NCBI RefSeq assembly: GCF_932526225.1
Contig: NC_064048.1
Span: forward strand, 5,376,627-5,440,626
Source: Nematostella vectensis
Taxonomy: Eukaryota > Cnidaria > Anthozoa > Actiniaria > Edwardsiidae
DNA length: 64,000 bases
Direction: 5' to 3'
The notes beneath the pieces were generated by a model. The model had not been told where the DNA came from. It did no database searches and saw only the letters and a program-made list of their open reading frames with translations. The position numbers and the translations under genes were made by a program. Below are positions 39,801 through 47,762 of this stretch, piece by piece; position 1 is the first letter of the stretch, and every line of letters starts with the position of its first letter.

Positions 39801-41345
39801 ATGATGATGAGTAAGATGATAATAAGTGTGGTGATGATGATGAGTGTGGTGATAATGATGATAAGTGTGATGATGATTATGATGAGTGTGGTTAAATGAT
39901 GATGATTTCGATAATGACGATGAGTGTGGTGCTAATGATGATGACTGTGGTGATAATGATGATGACTGTGGTGATAATGATGATGAGTGTGGTGATAATG
40001 ATGATGAGTGTGGTGATAATGATGATGATGATTTCGATAATGATGATAAGTGTGATGATGATGATGATCATGATAAGTGTGATGATAATGATGATGAGTG
40101 TGGTGACAATGATGATCAGTGTGGTGATAATGATGATGAGTGTGGTGATAATGATAATGAGTGTGGTGATAATGATGATGAGTGTGGTGATAATAATGAA
40201 TCCGACGATGAGGATGATATGATATGGTGATAATGATGATGATGATGAGAACGTAAGAGGAAGATGAGAAGGAGGAGCCGACTTTTCGAATGTCGACACA
40301 AAGGTCCAATTCCTTGTGGCACTTACAAATGCACGTGTAGGAGGAGTAGTAGGCGGATAAGAAGGAGGAAGGGGGAGGTGGGAGGAGGATGAGATGGAGG
40401 AAGAGGAGGAGGAGGAGGAGGGAATGGAGGAAGAGGAAGAGGTGGTGGGAAAGGTAGAGGAGGAACAGAGAGGAGGGAGGATAAGCTGGATGAAGAGAAG
40501 TAGGTGTAGAGGAGGAGGCTGTAGGAAAGGTGGATAATATAAGGTAGAAATGGAGGTGGTAAAGGCAGAGGAGGAGGAGGAGGTGGGCGCTAAGAAGAGT
40601 GTGAGAGGAGAAGGAGGTAGGGGGGAGGTTGTGGAGGTCAGTGAGGTGGTGGTGGGGAAGGATCATTGGCGGAAAGAAGCGATGATGGCGATTAGAGTAA
40701 TAATTATCACAAATAAAATACTATTTTAATACTAAAGTGTATTCTTTCAATAGTGACAACTTTGATTTCCCGCTCAAATGGGGTAATAAGGAATGGCATC
40801 GCTTCTGCATCGGCCGCGAGAGCCCTTCAGGAAAAATTTCTGCCTTTGACGACAAAGAACAACTTCCATCTCAGAACTCTCTCATCAAAGAAGACGACAT
40901 GGCGACCCCAGCTACTCTAAAGCTCAACTTAAATAGCGGAATGGCGTTTGATGCTACAGATATCAACATTTGGGATCGCGTTCTGGACGATGAGGACATG
41001 AATTTCATGTATGAGTCGTGCGGACAAAGAGCGGGAAATGTAAAAGATTGGTTTGATATTATGGAATTGATAAAAGCTAAGAGCGACCAGCCGAGTAAGG
41101 ACGTGAACCAATACAAGCCGATGTCAACAGCCACCGAAAACCAACCGACACGAGTTTCTAACGATTTCGAGCCGACGCCCTCCGAAGCCTATGATGGATC
41201 CGGGGAAGTGACAAAGAGAAGCGTGGAAGAAAAAGATGGAAGCGCAAGTGGTTTCTATGATAAATACCAAGATGATGACAACTCCGAAAACGCCTTGGAG
41301 GATCCTCCAAACGTCTCCTTTGTGGACAACACTTGCGCGCCTTGA
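18854..41345 (+). CDS. secreted MACPF protein with pentraxin/LamG-like C-terminus, gene B (complete)
   Basis: Seventeen exons: 18854-18905, 19670-19720, 20653-20703, 21403-21590, 22436-22678, 23698-23810, 25347-25577, 26385-26497, 27503-27807, 30089-30400, 31394-31641, 32772-33225, 34038-34265, 35390-35522, 38336-38530, 39250-39541, 40754-41345. Phases are consistent throughout and give 1266 aa. Residues 1-17 are a signal peptide. The MACPF core spans roughly 195-555, with WGTHYIKSATFGG near 354-366. Residues 636-863 resemble the farnesoic-acid O-methyltransferase-like fold (FTAASAG, YVVFS, FYAFGNG); I am less sure of that. Residues 908-973 are Cys-rich and basic with RRRR, a likely furin-type site. 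Residues 980-1185 look like pentraxin/LamG (FTFCIW, WHRFCIG, DINIWDRVL). An acidic tail ends in NTCAP. The family forms membrane pores; whether this is defence, venom or developmental is not shown by sequence. Sea-anemone MACPF toxins are one alternative, but this C-terminus differs from the EGF-like end I recall for them. Confidence 0.88.
20704..20885. repeat. about 20-bp degenerate repeat starting at a splice donor
   Basis: The unit is close to GGTATCAACTCTATTTCTAG, in about eight degenerate copies. It begins at the donor of gene B exon 3 (ACG followed by GTAACGACTCTC). Each copy joins a donor-like GGTATC to an acceptor-like TTTCTAG. Confidence 0.6.
21030..21395. repeat. GAT-rich microsatellite before exon 4 of gene B
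   Basis: Interspersed GATGAT, GATGTT, AATGATAATGAAGATG and GATTATAATTATGATG runs reach to within about ten bases of the acceptor at 21401-21402. Non-coding; a 78-87 codon ORF on the minus strand is an artefact. Confidence 0.85.
23811..23880. repeat. G-rich tract directly after donor of exon 6
   Basis: The donor GTATTGGGAG runs straight into homopolymeric G and (GGGGGA)-type repeats. Multiple runs of three or more G on the transcribed sense strand could fold as a G-quadruplex in the pre-mRNA. Confidence 0.8.
23945..24130. repeat. degenerate CGCTTAATGTAA repeat
   Basis: About eight irregularly spaced copies of CGCTTAATGTAA or close variants, separated by short A/T-rich spacers, in intron 6 of gene B. 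Non-coding. Confidence 0.6.
25567..25835. repeat. 32-bp array of duplicated splice donors after exon 7 of gene B
   Basis: The unit is CGACGTCAGCAG / GTAAATAACACAAAGTATAT. The first half is the last 12 nt of exon 7 and the second half is its donor and intron start. The real donor is at 25577/25578; eight further copies follow at exactly 32-bp steps. Six keep CAG followed by GTAA, one has GC (25631 copy) and the last has lost GT. Confidence 0.9.
26093..26190. mobile_element. remnant of CGTAGCAGG-family element
   Basis: Only the end ATGGCCGTACTAGGCCTGG and the following G-rich arm are recognisable. Weak similarity, listed as a probable truncated copy in intron 7 of gene B. Confidence 0.35.
26545..26930. 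repeat. purine-rich (GAAA/GGAA) tract
   Basis: The plus strand is almost entirely purine for about 385 bases, with degenerate GGAAAGAAAG motifs. Intronic in gene B, between exons 8 and 9. Such tracts can form triplex DNA. Confidence 0.8.
27048..27205. repeat. degenerate minisatellite, AGGAGTAAGAACAATAGACT
   Basis: Seven or so copies of a 21-24 bp unit with variable spacing in the intron before exon 9 of gene B. Non-coding on both strands. Confidence 0.7.
28024..28137. mobile_element. CGTAGCAGG-family element, 3'-truncated
   Basis: Starts GGGCCGTAGCAGACCTCAAA, continues with ACAGAAACATTTAAAAATATTG and GACACGCCCCTTCTGCTCAT, then loses similarity. Intron 9 of gene B. Confidence 0.6.
28465..28562. 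mobile_element. about 95-bp palindromic element, copy 1
   Basis: CCTGGGTACCAGAGGCTCTG...CGCGGCGA is mirrored as TCGCCGCG...GGAGCCTCTTGTACCCAGG, so nearly the whole element is a hairpin. Flanks read TTATCCTTGATA on the left and TAATCCTTGATA on the right, a possible 12-bp target-site duplication. A second copy is at 44179-44269. Confidence 0.75.
28700..28902. mobile_element. 203-bp foldback MITE
   Basis: The left arm TATGCCTAGTGCACACTAGC is perfectly inverted at the right end. The interior consists of repeated CATAACGACATGG blocks inverted as CCATGTCGTTATG around an A-rich centre. No ORF. The entire element can form one long hairpin. Confidence 0.85.
29646..29747. mobile_element. CGTAGCAGG-family element, 5'-truncated
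   Basis: Retains GCACAGCCACGCCCCTACTG, TTCATTTCCTTATAA and the end CACCCCTGCTACGGCCC. The opposite arm is missing. It is about 340 bp upstream of exon 10 of gene B. Confidence 0.6.
30341..30895. repeat. 92-bp tandem array carrying a 19-codon exon end plus donor
   Basis: Unit starts (CAGGCC) fall at 30341, 30433, 30525, 30617 and 30709, exactly 92 bp apart, followed by a partial copy. The first copy is the true 3' end of gene B exon 10. Every copy has CAG, then 57 nt encoding ALKDRRQSLMRAIEQYMEE or a variant, then GTATGT (copy 2 has TTATGC). A 35-nt spacer separates the cassettes. The coding part of each is in phase 0. Confidence 0.92.
31797..31959. mobile_element. short dispersed repeat, inverse copy of 9497-9655
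   Basis: GTCGATCACCCACTCCTTTG, CAGCGGTTTATTCGCAAGGA, ACGTTATTGACGATATTTGA and GAATAAGCCGATGGAAATGG match the 9.5-kb copy on the other strand. Intronic in gene B, between exons 11 and 12. Confidence 0.5.
32179..32215 (+). ncRNA. degenerate minimal type-I hammerhead ribozyme motif
   Basis: In order: GCT (stem I), CCGACGA in the place of the core CUGANGA, AGC-loop-GCT (stem II), GAAAC, GTC, then AGC pairing back to the first GCT. This matches the short-stem-III type-I hammerhead layout described in Penelope-like retroelements. Core position U4 is C here, so self-cleavage is probably lost. Related flanking segments (TCTCTTTGTGGAGGTTCA at 32040 and TCTCTTTATGGAGGTTCA near 32356) bracket it. Confidence 0.4.
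34345..34495. repeat. (CCCCCA)n tract after exon 13 of gene B
   Basis: CCCCCA repeats with interspersed CACCACTACC lie about 80 bases into intron 13. The ORF track reads Thr-Pro repeats here, but the exon ends at a good donor (CAG followed by GTAGAA) at 34265. The complementary strand is strongly G-quadruplex prone. Confidence 0.85.
35132..35313. mobile_element. short TIR element, GGGCGGATCTAGGGGG ends
   Basis: GGGCGGATCTAGGGGG at the left and CCTCTGGATCCGCCCG at the right form imperfect terminal inverted repeats. G-rich and C-rich arms flank an AT-rich centre. No coding capacity. Intron 13 of gene B, 80 bp upstream of exon 14. Confidence 0.6.
35587..35946. mobile_element. MITE, TACACTCTTTTTTATAAGAA family, full copy
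   Basis: TACACTCTTTTTTATATAAG at the left and CTTATAAAAAATAGTGTA at the right. The interior contains CAGTTGAGGCTGGGCCGTTC and CCCAATGAATTATTAGGAAG, as in the 45.1-kb copy. Intron 14 of gene B. Confidence 0.75.
35966..36220. mobile_element. MITE, TTAAAGCCGCATTGTCACC family, copy 2
   Basis: About 255 bp with well-preserved ends (TTTAAAGCCGCATTGTCACC and GGTGACAATGCGGCTTTAAA). It lies 128 bp from copy 3, which is in the opposite orientation. Confidence 0.88.
36348..36588. mobile_element. MITE, TTAAAGCCGCATTGTCACC family, copy 3 (inverted)
   Basis: Ends TTGAAGCCGAATTGTCACTA and TAGTGACAATGCGGCTTTAA. The interior begins with the TCTGACGGAAACCTCAACCG block, so it is reversed relative to copy 2. 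Together the two copies form a large inverted repeat within intron 14 of gene B. Confidence 0.85.
37191..38293. repeat. array of about 35 acceptor-like units before exon 15 of gene B
   Basis: Two unit types alternate: a 27-mer GGTTGTAGCGTCAAAATG + TTTATCACA and a 32-mer GGTTATAGCGTCTATCCTAT + CTGTTTATCACA. The last third is almost only 32-mers. Every unit contains TTTATCACAG followed by GTTGTAGCG or GTTATAGCG. The true exon 15 begins at 38336 as AACAG followed by GTTGTAGTG, so the unit is a copy of the acceptor and exon start. Runs of 27-mers leave an open frame (GCSVKMFIT), which explains the long ORFs here. Confidence 0.93.
39595..40245. repeat. GTGGTGATAATGATGATGA minisatellite
   Basis: A 21-bp unit (GATGAGTGTGGTGATAATGAT) with many variants fills most of intron 16 of gene B. 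It starts about 50 bases after the donor of exon 16. The ORFs on both strands are low-complexity artefacts. Confidence 0.92.
40250..40675. repeat. GGAGGAGG purine tract
   Basis: Purine-rich plus strand with GGAGGA, GAGGAAGAGG and GGTGG motifs, from the end of the minisatellite to about 80 bases before exon 17. The 244-codon ORF on the opposite strand reflects this composition. Confidence 0.8.
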
Positions 41346-41420
41346 AAAGTGTTAGTAGAAAGTATTATTTGTAGGTCTCTGAGACATAGGACATCATAGT
41401 TTACAATCAAACGCACATCC

Positions 41421-41426
41421 AATAAA
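41421..41426 (+). other. poly(A) signal of gene B
   Basis: AATAAA lies 76 bases after the stop codon of the MACPF gene. A second AATAAA is near 41610. Confidence 0.6.
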
Positions 41427-41765
41427 GTAATCGCGTTCCTTTGAGTTAATCGTGAAGCGAGAATTGAATCACTTTTAACGCTGTCTTATTGCAAGCGAGC
41501 ATCCTCAAAGAAATAACGGTGCATGGTTGGTAAAATTTAGTTGTTGAAATATGATGATCTAGAAAATATAAAAACCCTGTAACGAAGAGAATATGTCTTT
41601 GTGAAAGACAATAAAGATGTGAATTATGATTGGACTTTTCCATATAGTGTAGGGGGTGGGGGAGTGGGAGTCGAGTCAGATAGAAACCAAAATTACAACT
41701 AACCCCTCCCCCTCCATGAACCACTTAGAAAAAAACGAATGGCACCATTGATTGATATGTTTCTA

Positions 41766-41818
41766 CTAAAAATCATCGGATATTGTTACGTAATCGACCT
41801 GAAGTAAACTGGTGATAC
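41766..41818. mobile_element. remnant of TTAAAGCCGCATTGTCACC family
   Basis: Only the end with AAAATCATCGGATATTGTTA, ACGTAATCGACC and GAAGTAAACTGGTGA remains. Confidence 0.65.
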
Positions 41819-41898
41819 AAAAGGGACTTCATTATTATGCATAACACTTTGATTGAAAGTATATGATAAGGCTTAGTTGTTCTATTATTTCCTCTGAG

Positions 41899-42617
41899 TG
41901 ATCAAAAAAATGATTATCTCTAAAAGCTAAATGAGTCCCTTATCATAATTTCTTAAAAAAGACAAGAACAAGAAAAAGAACGGTAGTTTGGGCTCTCTAT
42001 GTCCTTCACATCGCGCGTGCGTTTTATTAGGATTGGCGGACAAAAATGATTATCTCTAAAAGCTAAATGAGTCCCTTGCATTTTTTATCATAATTTCTAA
42101 AAAAAGACAAGAACAAGAAAAAGAACGGTAGTTTGGGCTCTCTATGTCCTTCACATCGCGCGTGCGTTTTATTAGGATTGGCGGACAAAAATGATTATCT
42201 CTAAAAGCTAAATGAGTCCCTTGCATTTTTTATCATAATTTTTAAAAAAAGACAAGAACAAGAAAAAGAACGGTAGTTTGGGCTCTCCATGTCCTTCGCA
42301 TCGCGCGTGCGTTTTATGAGGATTGGCGGACAAAAATGATTATCTCTAAAAGCTAAATGAGTCCCTTGCATTTTTTATCATAATTTCTAAAAAAAGACAA
42401 GAACAAGAAAAAGAACGGTAGTTTGGGCTCTCTATGTCCTTCACATCGCGCGTGCGTTTTATTAGGATTGGCGGACAAAAATGATTATCTCTAAAAGCTA
42501 AATGAGTCCCTTGCATTTTTTATCATAATTTCTAAAAAAAGACAAGAACAAGAAAAAGAACGGTAGTTTGGGCTCTCTGTGTCCTTCACATCGCGCGTGC
42601 GTTTTATGAGGATTGGC
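41899..42617. repeat. 145-bp tandem array, five copies
   Basis: The unit runs from ACAAAAATGATTATCTCTAA through AAGACAAGAACAAGAAAAAG to CACATCGCGCGTGCGTTTTA. Unit starts near 42031, 42176 and 42321 give a 145-bp period. Copies differ at single bases. Downstream of gene B, non-coding. Confidence 0.92.
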
Positions 42618-43066
42618 GCGCGCCTTGTACCGTTACAGCGCGCGCAAAAAGAAGCATCTTATTAAATTTGAAGCCAAAGAGTCCAGTCAAAAAACTCTGG
42701 GACGTCGCTAACCATGCCTAGAGGGGAAGAGATAGAGTGAGTATGCCAATGTTATTGACCAAGCCTCAAACACATGCTAAAAGCCAAAACAGTTAGCGCT
42801 TGCATACAGTTATTCATGATTGTTTTGCATAAAGAGCAAGGAAAAGATAGAGGCCACAGATAAACAAATATAGGTCTTTACAAAGGGCTGACTCATTATT
42901 CATTCATTTTGGTTCTCTAAAGAGGCTGCAATTGTAAAGTTCTTTTATTTTTCAACCGTTTTTACTTTCATAAATAGACTCTGCAAATTTTAAGTATCTG
43001 GACCACCCTTAAATTTCAAATTACGTCTCATACATTTTTTTTATGAGTGAACACCGCTCTAATCTA

Positions 43067-43922
43067 AAGGCCTTGCTAAACTGGGCGATATGTCGCGTGC
43101 GACATCTCTCCTAAATGTTTCCTAGTTTAGCCACCACTAGGCTCAGATACATTATGCCGGCATAATTTTGAGCATAATACTATAGTCGGAGCATCGAGCA
43201 TAATGCCGGCTAATACCCATTTTTTCAGGCATAATAGTACAAAATCACTTAGGACATCAAGTGGCTGCTTGATTTTGTTGTGTTATTGCTCTTTACTTTC
43301 CAATCAAACCAACATAACGAAAAAATAACTGAAGTGTGTGGGTGTTTTGATTTGGGGGCTTGGTACTCAGGTTTTAAATTTATGCCAGGCTGCTAAGCCC
43401 TTACAGTTGTCATCTCCTTTGATCACTCATTGTGAGTCATGGCTGAGAGTTCAACAACTCAGGCTGACAGTTCAACAACTGTTGACCCTGCTGGGACTGT
43501 TGTTGATTTGACTCATCCCCCCCTGGAACATAAGAAGCTGCAAAGAATGCTTTATCGCAATTAAGAAGTCCAAGACCTTCCGACCTTGCCAGAACTCGAC
43601 ATTTCTTCAATAGGGCATGGAATATTGGTTAAAAAATTTGAAAGAACAACAATTTATGTCGAGCATAATACACCTTTTCGAGCCTAATTTTAAGCATAAT
43701 ATCATGTTTTTATGAGCATTGCTCAAAAGCATGCCCAAATTTTTTTCGAGCATAATGTATCTGGCCCTAGCCACCCCCAAAACATACAGTGCGCGACAAA
43801 TTTTGTAGAGCGCGACACGAACATGTTTCTCAGCAATCGAGAAACATTTCTTTGTCGCTTCTACAAGATTTGGCGCGCGTTACAATGTCTTTTTGGGTGT
43901 CGCATAGTTAAGCCAGGCCTTA
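43067..43922. mobile_element. outer TIR element interrupted by a second element
   Basis: AAAGGCCTTGCTAAACTGGG at the left is inverted at the right as CATAGTTAAGCCAGGCCTTA (imperfect). GTCGCGTGCGACA and GCGCGACA/TGTCGC motifs occur in both arms. The element at 43137-43770 splits it. Confidence 0.6.
43137..43770. mobile_element. inner TIR element, CTCAGATACATTATGC ends
   Basis: CTAGGCTCAGATACATTATG at the left matches the reverse complement of CATAATGTATCTGGCCCTAG at the right, with CTAG at both edges as a possible target duplication. GCATAAT motifs recur in both halves. A 40-codon ORF at 43439-43564 starts MAESSTTQADSS and may be a relic of a transposon protein. Confidence 0.65.
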
Positions 43923-44178
43923 AGCATACTCCAGAAACAAACGCCACCTCGGCATCTAAACAAGTAAATGCAGTATTTTCCCTTTACATGCCAGCGAGGT
44001 TCGGTGGGTACCAGGCTGGGACGGCATTCTTCCCGAATGTCCGCCGAGGCCTCATTTGCATGGCGTCTGGCGATTGGCGGAGGGCGCTACAAAATGGAAG
44101 GTAAGGCCAAGGGCAAGCTCCGACCAGCACGAATTCGGAGGGGGAGGGGGGGGATTTGGTGTCTCCTAACCAAACCTA

Positions 44179-44269
44179 CCCTGGGTACCAGAGGCTCCGA
44201 GCTTCGCGGCGACAACGATTTGCTCAAAACGTTTTCGCCGCGAAGCTTGGAGCTTCTGGTAACAAAGGG
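44179..44269. mobile_element. about 90-bp palindromic element, copy 2
   Basis: CCCTGGGTACCAGAGGCTCC...CGCGGCGA and TCGCCGCG...GGAGCTTCTGGTAACAAAGGG form a hairpin. Same family as 28465-28562. No clear target duplication here. Confidence 0.7.
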
Positions 44270-44699
44270 AAACTTAACCCTCTTTGATGAATTTCTGGCT
44301 ATTGTTGTATCATCCACCCACCAATTCTGTATTTTCAAATTTGTTTGTAATAGTGAAGAAGAAAAGGTTGACAACGAAAATTTGCTTTTTAAATATTGAA
44401 GATACATTTCGGCATTGTCAATGCTTCCTTCTTCAGGTTAAAATTATTATCACGTTGGCTCTTTTCCTAGCCCCTCTGAAACCAGCAGAGGCTACGCGCT
44501 GATTTAGAAAGGCTTGTGCACTTTCCGTCCATTGACGTTATTTTTCGTACACAAGTATCACAGCAAAAACATTGCTAACGGCAAAAAAACAAGAGAAGAT
44601 AAATTGTTTACGGCGTCTCGTCAGTCGTGGTTTCAAATGTTCTGGGTTCATACAATTAACACATGTTATATCTAGGACGTATCACACAACATAGCCACT

Positions 44700-45772
44700 A
44701 TGCCCGACAAAAGGCCACAATTAACTGCCTATCTTGCAGAATATGAAAGAACACATACGCAGGTAAGGCAGAGTATTTAAAATGAGGAGGAGGCGGGGAG
44801 GGGGAGGAGGGGAGGGGGGGGGGGGATGCGGTGAACTCCCCGTTCCCATTCTAGAACTCAATAAGTAGTAGTAGTAGTAGTGACTTCTTTTTTTAACTTG
44901 AGGTACGTTCGGGTTTTTACACCTATCTTCCCCACATCTACCTCACCTATCACGGGCACCATGTTACGAATACCTGAGTCTAACTAACAGTAAATCTTAT
45001 ATAAATGAGTAGCGAATTAAATTTCAAATCGTCCTTCATAAGCATCAGCTCAATTATATTTCTAAAGTGTGAAAAAAATGCAGGGAGTGTTTCATGATAA
45101 GAGTTTTGAATTATTTTTTCCCTGTGTTCTTTTGTTATACACTTTCTTTTTCATAAGAATGTCTAATTTTCAGTCGAGGCTGGGGCCGTTAAGTAAATAC
45201 AGGGACTTAGCTGGCCTCGAAATATTGATCGAAATATTGAGGGGAGGGGGGAGGGCAGAATACAGAAACGTTTAGAAATATTGGGGGGCAAAGCCACGCC
45301 CTTACTGGTCATTTCCTTGTAATTTTTGAAAATATTGCGGGGGCACGTGCCCACCCCTTGTATATAAGAATACAATACCCAATGAATTATTAGGAAGAGA
45401 ATTACGCTACTAATATCAATAACAATAATGGTTGTAACTTTGAGCAGAACTTAATTCTGCTTTTTTGAACACATCAGGACTAAAAAAGCTATCTGCGCCA
45501 CGGCATGTTCTTGACATTTTGTGAAAATCTCAGGCTGGACGTTCTTATAAAAAGGTTCTTATAAAAAAGAGTGTAGTGAAGGATATATTCACGAATGACA
45601 TTTTCTTTTTCAGATGGATGCTTACAAAAAGAGAAAACATGCTAAACGAATTAAAAAACACAGAAATAAGATACCAAAGAAACAAAAAAAGCCTACAAAA
45701 GTCCAGAAGGTTGATGCTGCAGTTCAGACCAATGAAGAGGAACTTTTAAATCAAGACTTTATGGATTATTGA
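44700..45772 (+). CDS. small basic protein, two coding exons, unknown family
   Basis: Exon 1 (44700-44762) encodes 21 residues and ends at ACGCAG followed by GTAAGG. Exon 2 (45614-45772) follows a clear TTTTTCAG acceptor, encodes 52 residues and stops at 45770. The join is phase 0 and gives 73 aa: MPDKRPQLTAYLAEYERTHT at the start, a Lys/Arg-rich middle, and an acidic end with VDAAVQTNEEELL. AATAAA at 45799 fits a 3' end. ATATCTAG at 44667-44674 may be an acceptor for a 5' UTR exon. I do not recognise the family; the basic stretch could be nuclear or RNA/microtubule-binding, which is inference. A nested pair of transposons fills much of the intron. The gene is convergent with CCDC34. Confidence 0.5.
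45138..45575. mobile_element. MITE, TACACTCTTTTTTATAAGAA family, with nested insertion
   Basis: TACACTTTCTTTTTCATAAG at the left and CTTATAAAAAAGAGTGTA at the right. The interior matches 35587-35946 except for about 160 bp of foreign sequence at 45200-45362. It lies in the intron of the small basic-protein gene and ends 38 bases before the acceptor. Confidence 0.75.
45200..45362. mobile_element. CGTAGCAGG-family element nested in a MITE
   Basis: Shows ACTTAGCTGGCCTCGAAATA, ACAGAAACGTTTAGAAATAT, AAAGCCACGCCCTTACTGGT and CACGTGCCCACCCC. It interrupts the host MITE between GAGGCTGGGGCCGTTA and the continuation ATAAGAATACAATACCCAAT. Confidence 0.65.
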
Positions 45773-46053
45773 TAAAATGCCCAATGATATTAATAGAAAA
45801 TAAAATACTTTTAAAAAACATGTTTTACACGCGTTTTTCACCCCCCCCCCCCGAAAAAAAATAAATAAAACTGATACCCCAAACTTTATACCACCAAAAA
45901 ACAAAACAAAAACTCACCTTTATTAATAGTTATTTAACCTGCATGCATGTGGTTTAAAAAATAATGAGACCAATTGCAGACAGACTAGTTTTTATTAAAT
46001 ATAATAGATGAGGCAAAATTGGAAACAGAATTTGAATCTGAGTCCCCCCATAT

Positions 46054-46208
46054 AATACACCAAAAACTGGAATTCGACTCTGCCAAATTTTTGTCTTTAA
46101 TAAGACTTCTTCAGGGCAGCCTTCTTCAGTCTTCATGGCAGTCTGCCCTGAAGAAATCTTATTGGAGACGAAAATTTGGCAGAGTAGAATTCCAGATTTT
46201 GGTGTATT
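46054..46208. mobile_element. 155-bp foldback element
   Basis: AATACACCAAAAACTGGAAT...CTTCAGGGCAG on the left is inverted as CTGCCCTGAAG...GGAATTCCAGATTTTGGTGTATT-like sequence on the right. The arms are about 65 bp each around a short centre. No ORF of its own. Confidence 0.8.
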
Positions 46209-47046
46209 TTATTTATTCTTCTGGTTCACAAACACAACTATTTGGGCTTTTTGTATTTACGAGTCCCCCTTTTAGATATTTACACGAACTTTTACAAAAG
46301 TTTTTATCTTCACTGATGAAAATGGCTACTAAAACATGCATCATGGGAAGAGTCGAACACATCAGTCTCCTTTTTTTTAAGAAACAGCAGTTTTGGATTT
46401 TAGTATCAGTTGACAGGGACGGCAATATAAAATTTTTGCTTTTATTATTGTATCTTGATATTGTAGTTCTCTTAAAAGGTGTATTGATGACCTTAGTTGA
46501 CTACAGGCTTCACTCCCAAGGCAAGAGGAAAATTATAGTGGTTTCCAATTGGCCTTTAGAGTTGCATTTATGTCATGGGAAAAGGCATATACTTATATGA
46601 GCTAGAGCTTGAAGGCACATTTATCTATCAATTAGTCTGTTTACTAATTCTCTTCTGTACTCTCCAGTGCTCTCATTAACTTTCAGAGTAGGCACTGGAG
46701 ATTGATAAGTAGGGGGTGGAAGTTTTTTCATCTTTTTAGCTTAAATAAAACTTAAGTCGCCTTTTTTAAAAATGTAGCTGGTGCTCGGTGGAAAATAGCT
46801 GGCTCTTCCGCCAGGCCTAATGAAACCCCTACTCTCTATTCTTGTTCAATACAAGGTAAAGTCATCACTTAACCCTTAGCATAATATATTTCCCTTGGGT
46901 GCTAATTGAGTGCAAGGCATACACTTTGCTGTAAAAGGGTCTTTGGCCTTTCAATCATGAGTCTGTTAATTCCTCCTTATATATTTATTCTCTTAGTCTG
47001 CAAAGCAATTTCAAGGGGCTGGAATAACTGGCTGCATGTATCTAGG

Positions 47047-47117
47047 TAGTCTCCTTGCAGCTGCTTTTTTTGAAATGTTGCATGAGCAAAACTAAAGGGG
47101 CTGCAAGGAGACTAGCA
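47047..47117. repeat. short hairpin
   Basis: GTAGTCTCCTTGCAGCTGC and GGGGCTGCAAGGAGACTAG are inverted repeats separated by about 35 bases. Non-coding, downstream of CCDC34. Confidence 0.6.
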
Positions 47118-47762
47118 CCAGGGATGGGGAAATTAAAAAAATACTTGGAGCTGACTCTTCGGTTTTTTCTTTTTGTGTTCTTAGTGTTTTATTTATTCTA
47201 GAGTTCACCAGGGGCAGTGGTATTGTTATCTAACATGATCTTTCTTATAAGCAAGGCAGACTTTGAGTCAGTAATACATGTGCTCTTATTTGAGACGCAG
47301 AGCTAAAATGAATAGATTTTGCACAACTACCTTGTGTGTTCTAAGAGCATATGGTAAAAAAAAATGGGGTTCGCTGCAAGGGCTCCTTCTACATGTTATC
47401 CTTACAATATTGAGTCTGGCAAAATGGTCAATCTCCATTACCTTTTGTGCTTGCTTTGCAGTCTATAATTCTCCCTGTCTCTATTGTTCCTTAAAAGGTT
47501 TAGGGTCACATTTGGCCTTCAGTGGGAAATACTTTGCTTGGGTTCAGATTGAGTGCAAGGCATTCATCCGATCAAGGTTACGGGAGTTTGAAGCCAATTT
47601 TATGTTCTTCATAAACTCACTGTCAGATTCTCTGTTCTTCAAAAAAGAAAATGATATGGCTATGGCTTGGACTCAAAGTTGTCAATGTGATTTGTCCTTC
47701 TTGGTCACAATTCAAGGCAGACATTGAATAAAAAAGCTTGGCCTTGAAGTCACAAGTTACTA

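Noticed and set aside
39892-40666. Long His/Ile-rich ORFs on the minus strand
   Set aside because: Caused by the GTGGTGATAATGATG minisatellite and a purine tract in intron 16.
18854-41345. Naming gene B as a known sea-anemone MACPF toxin
   Set aside because: The MACPF signature is shared, but the long middle region and pentraxin/LamG-like end do not match the shorter EGF-ended toxins as I recall them; function left open.
46019-46600. 193-codon ORF downstream of the small basic-protein gene
   Set aside because: Its first part is the foldback element at 46054-46208, and the rest is AT-rich hydrophobic translation with no family signal.
47278-47727. 149-codon ORF on the plus strand
   Set aside because: No recognisable motifs, antisense-proximal to the CCDC34 3' end, composition of non-coding DNA.
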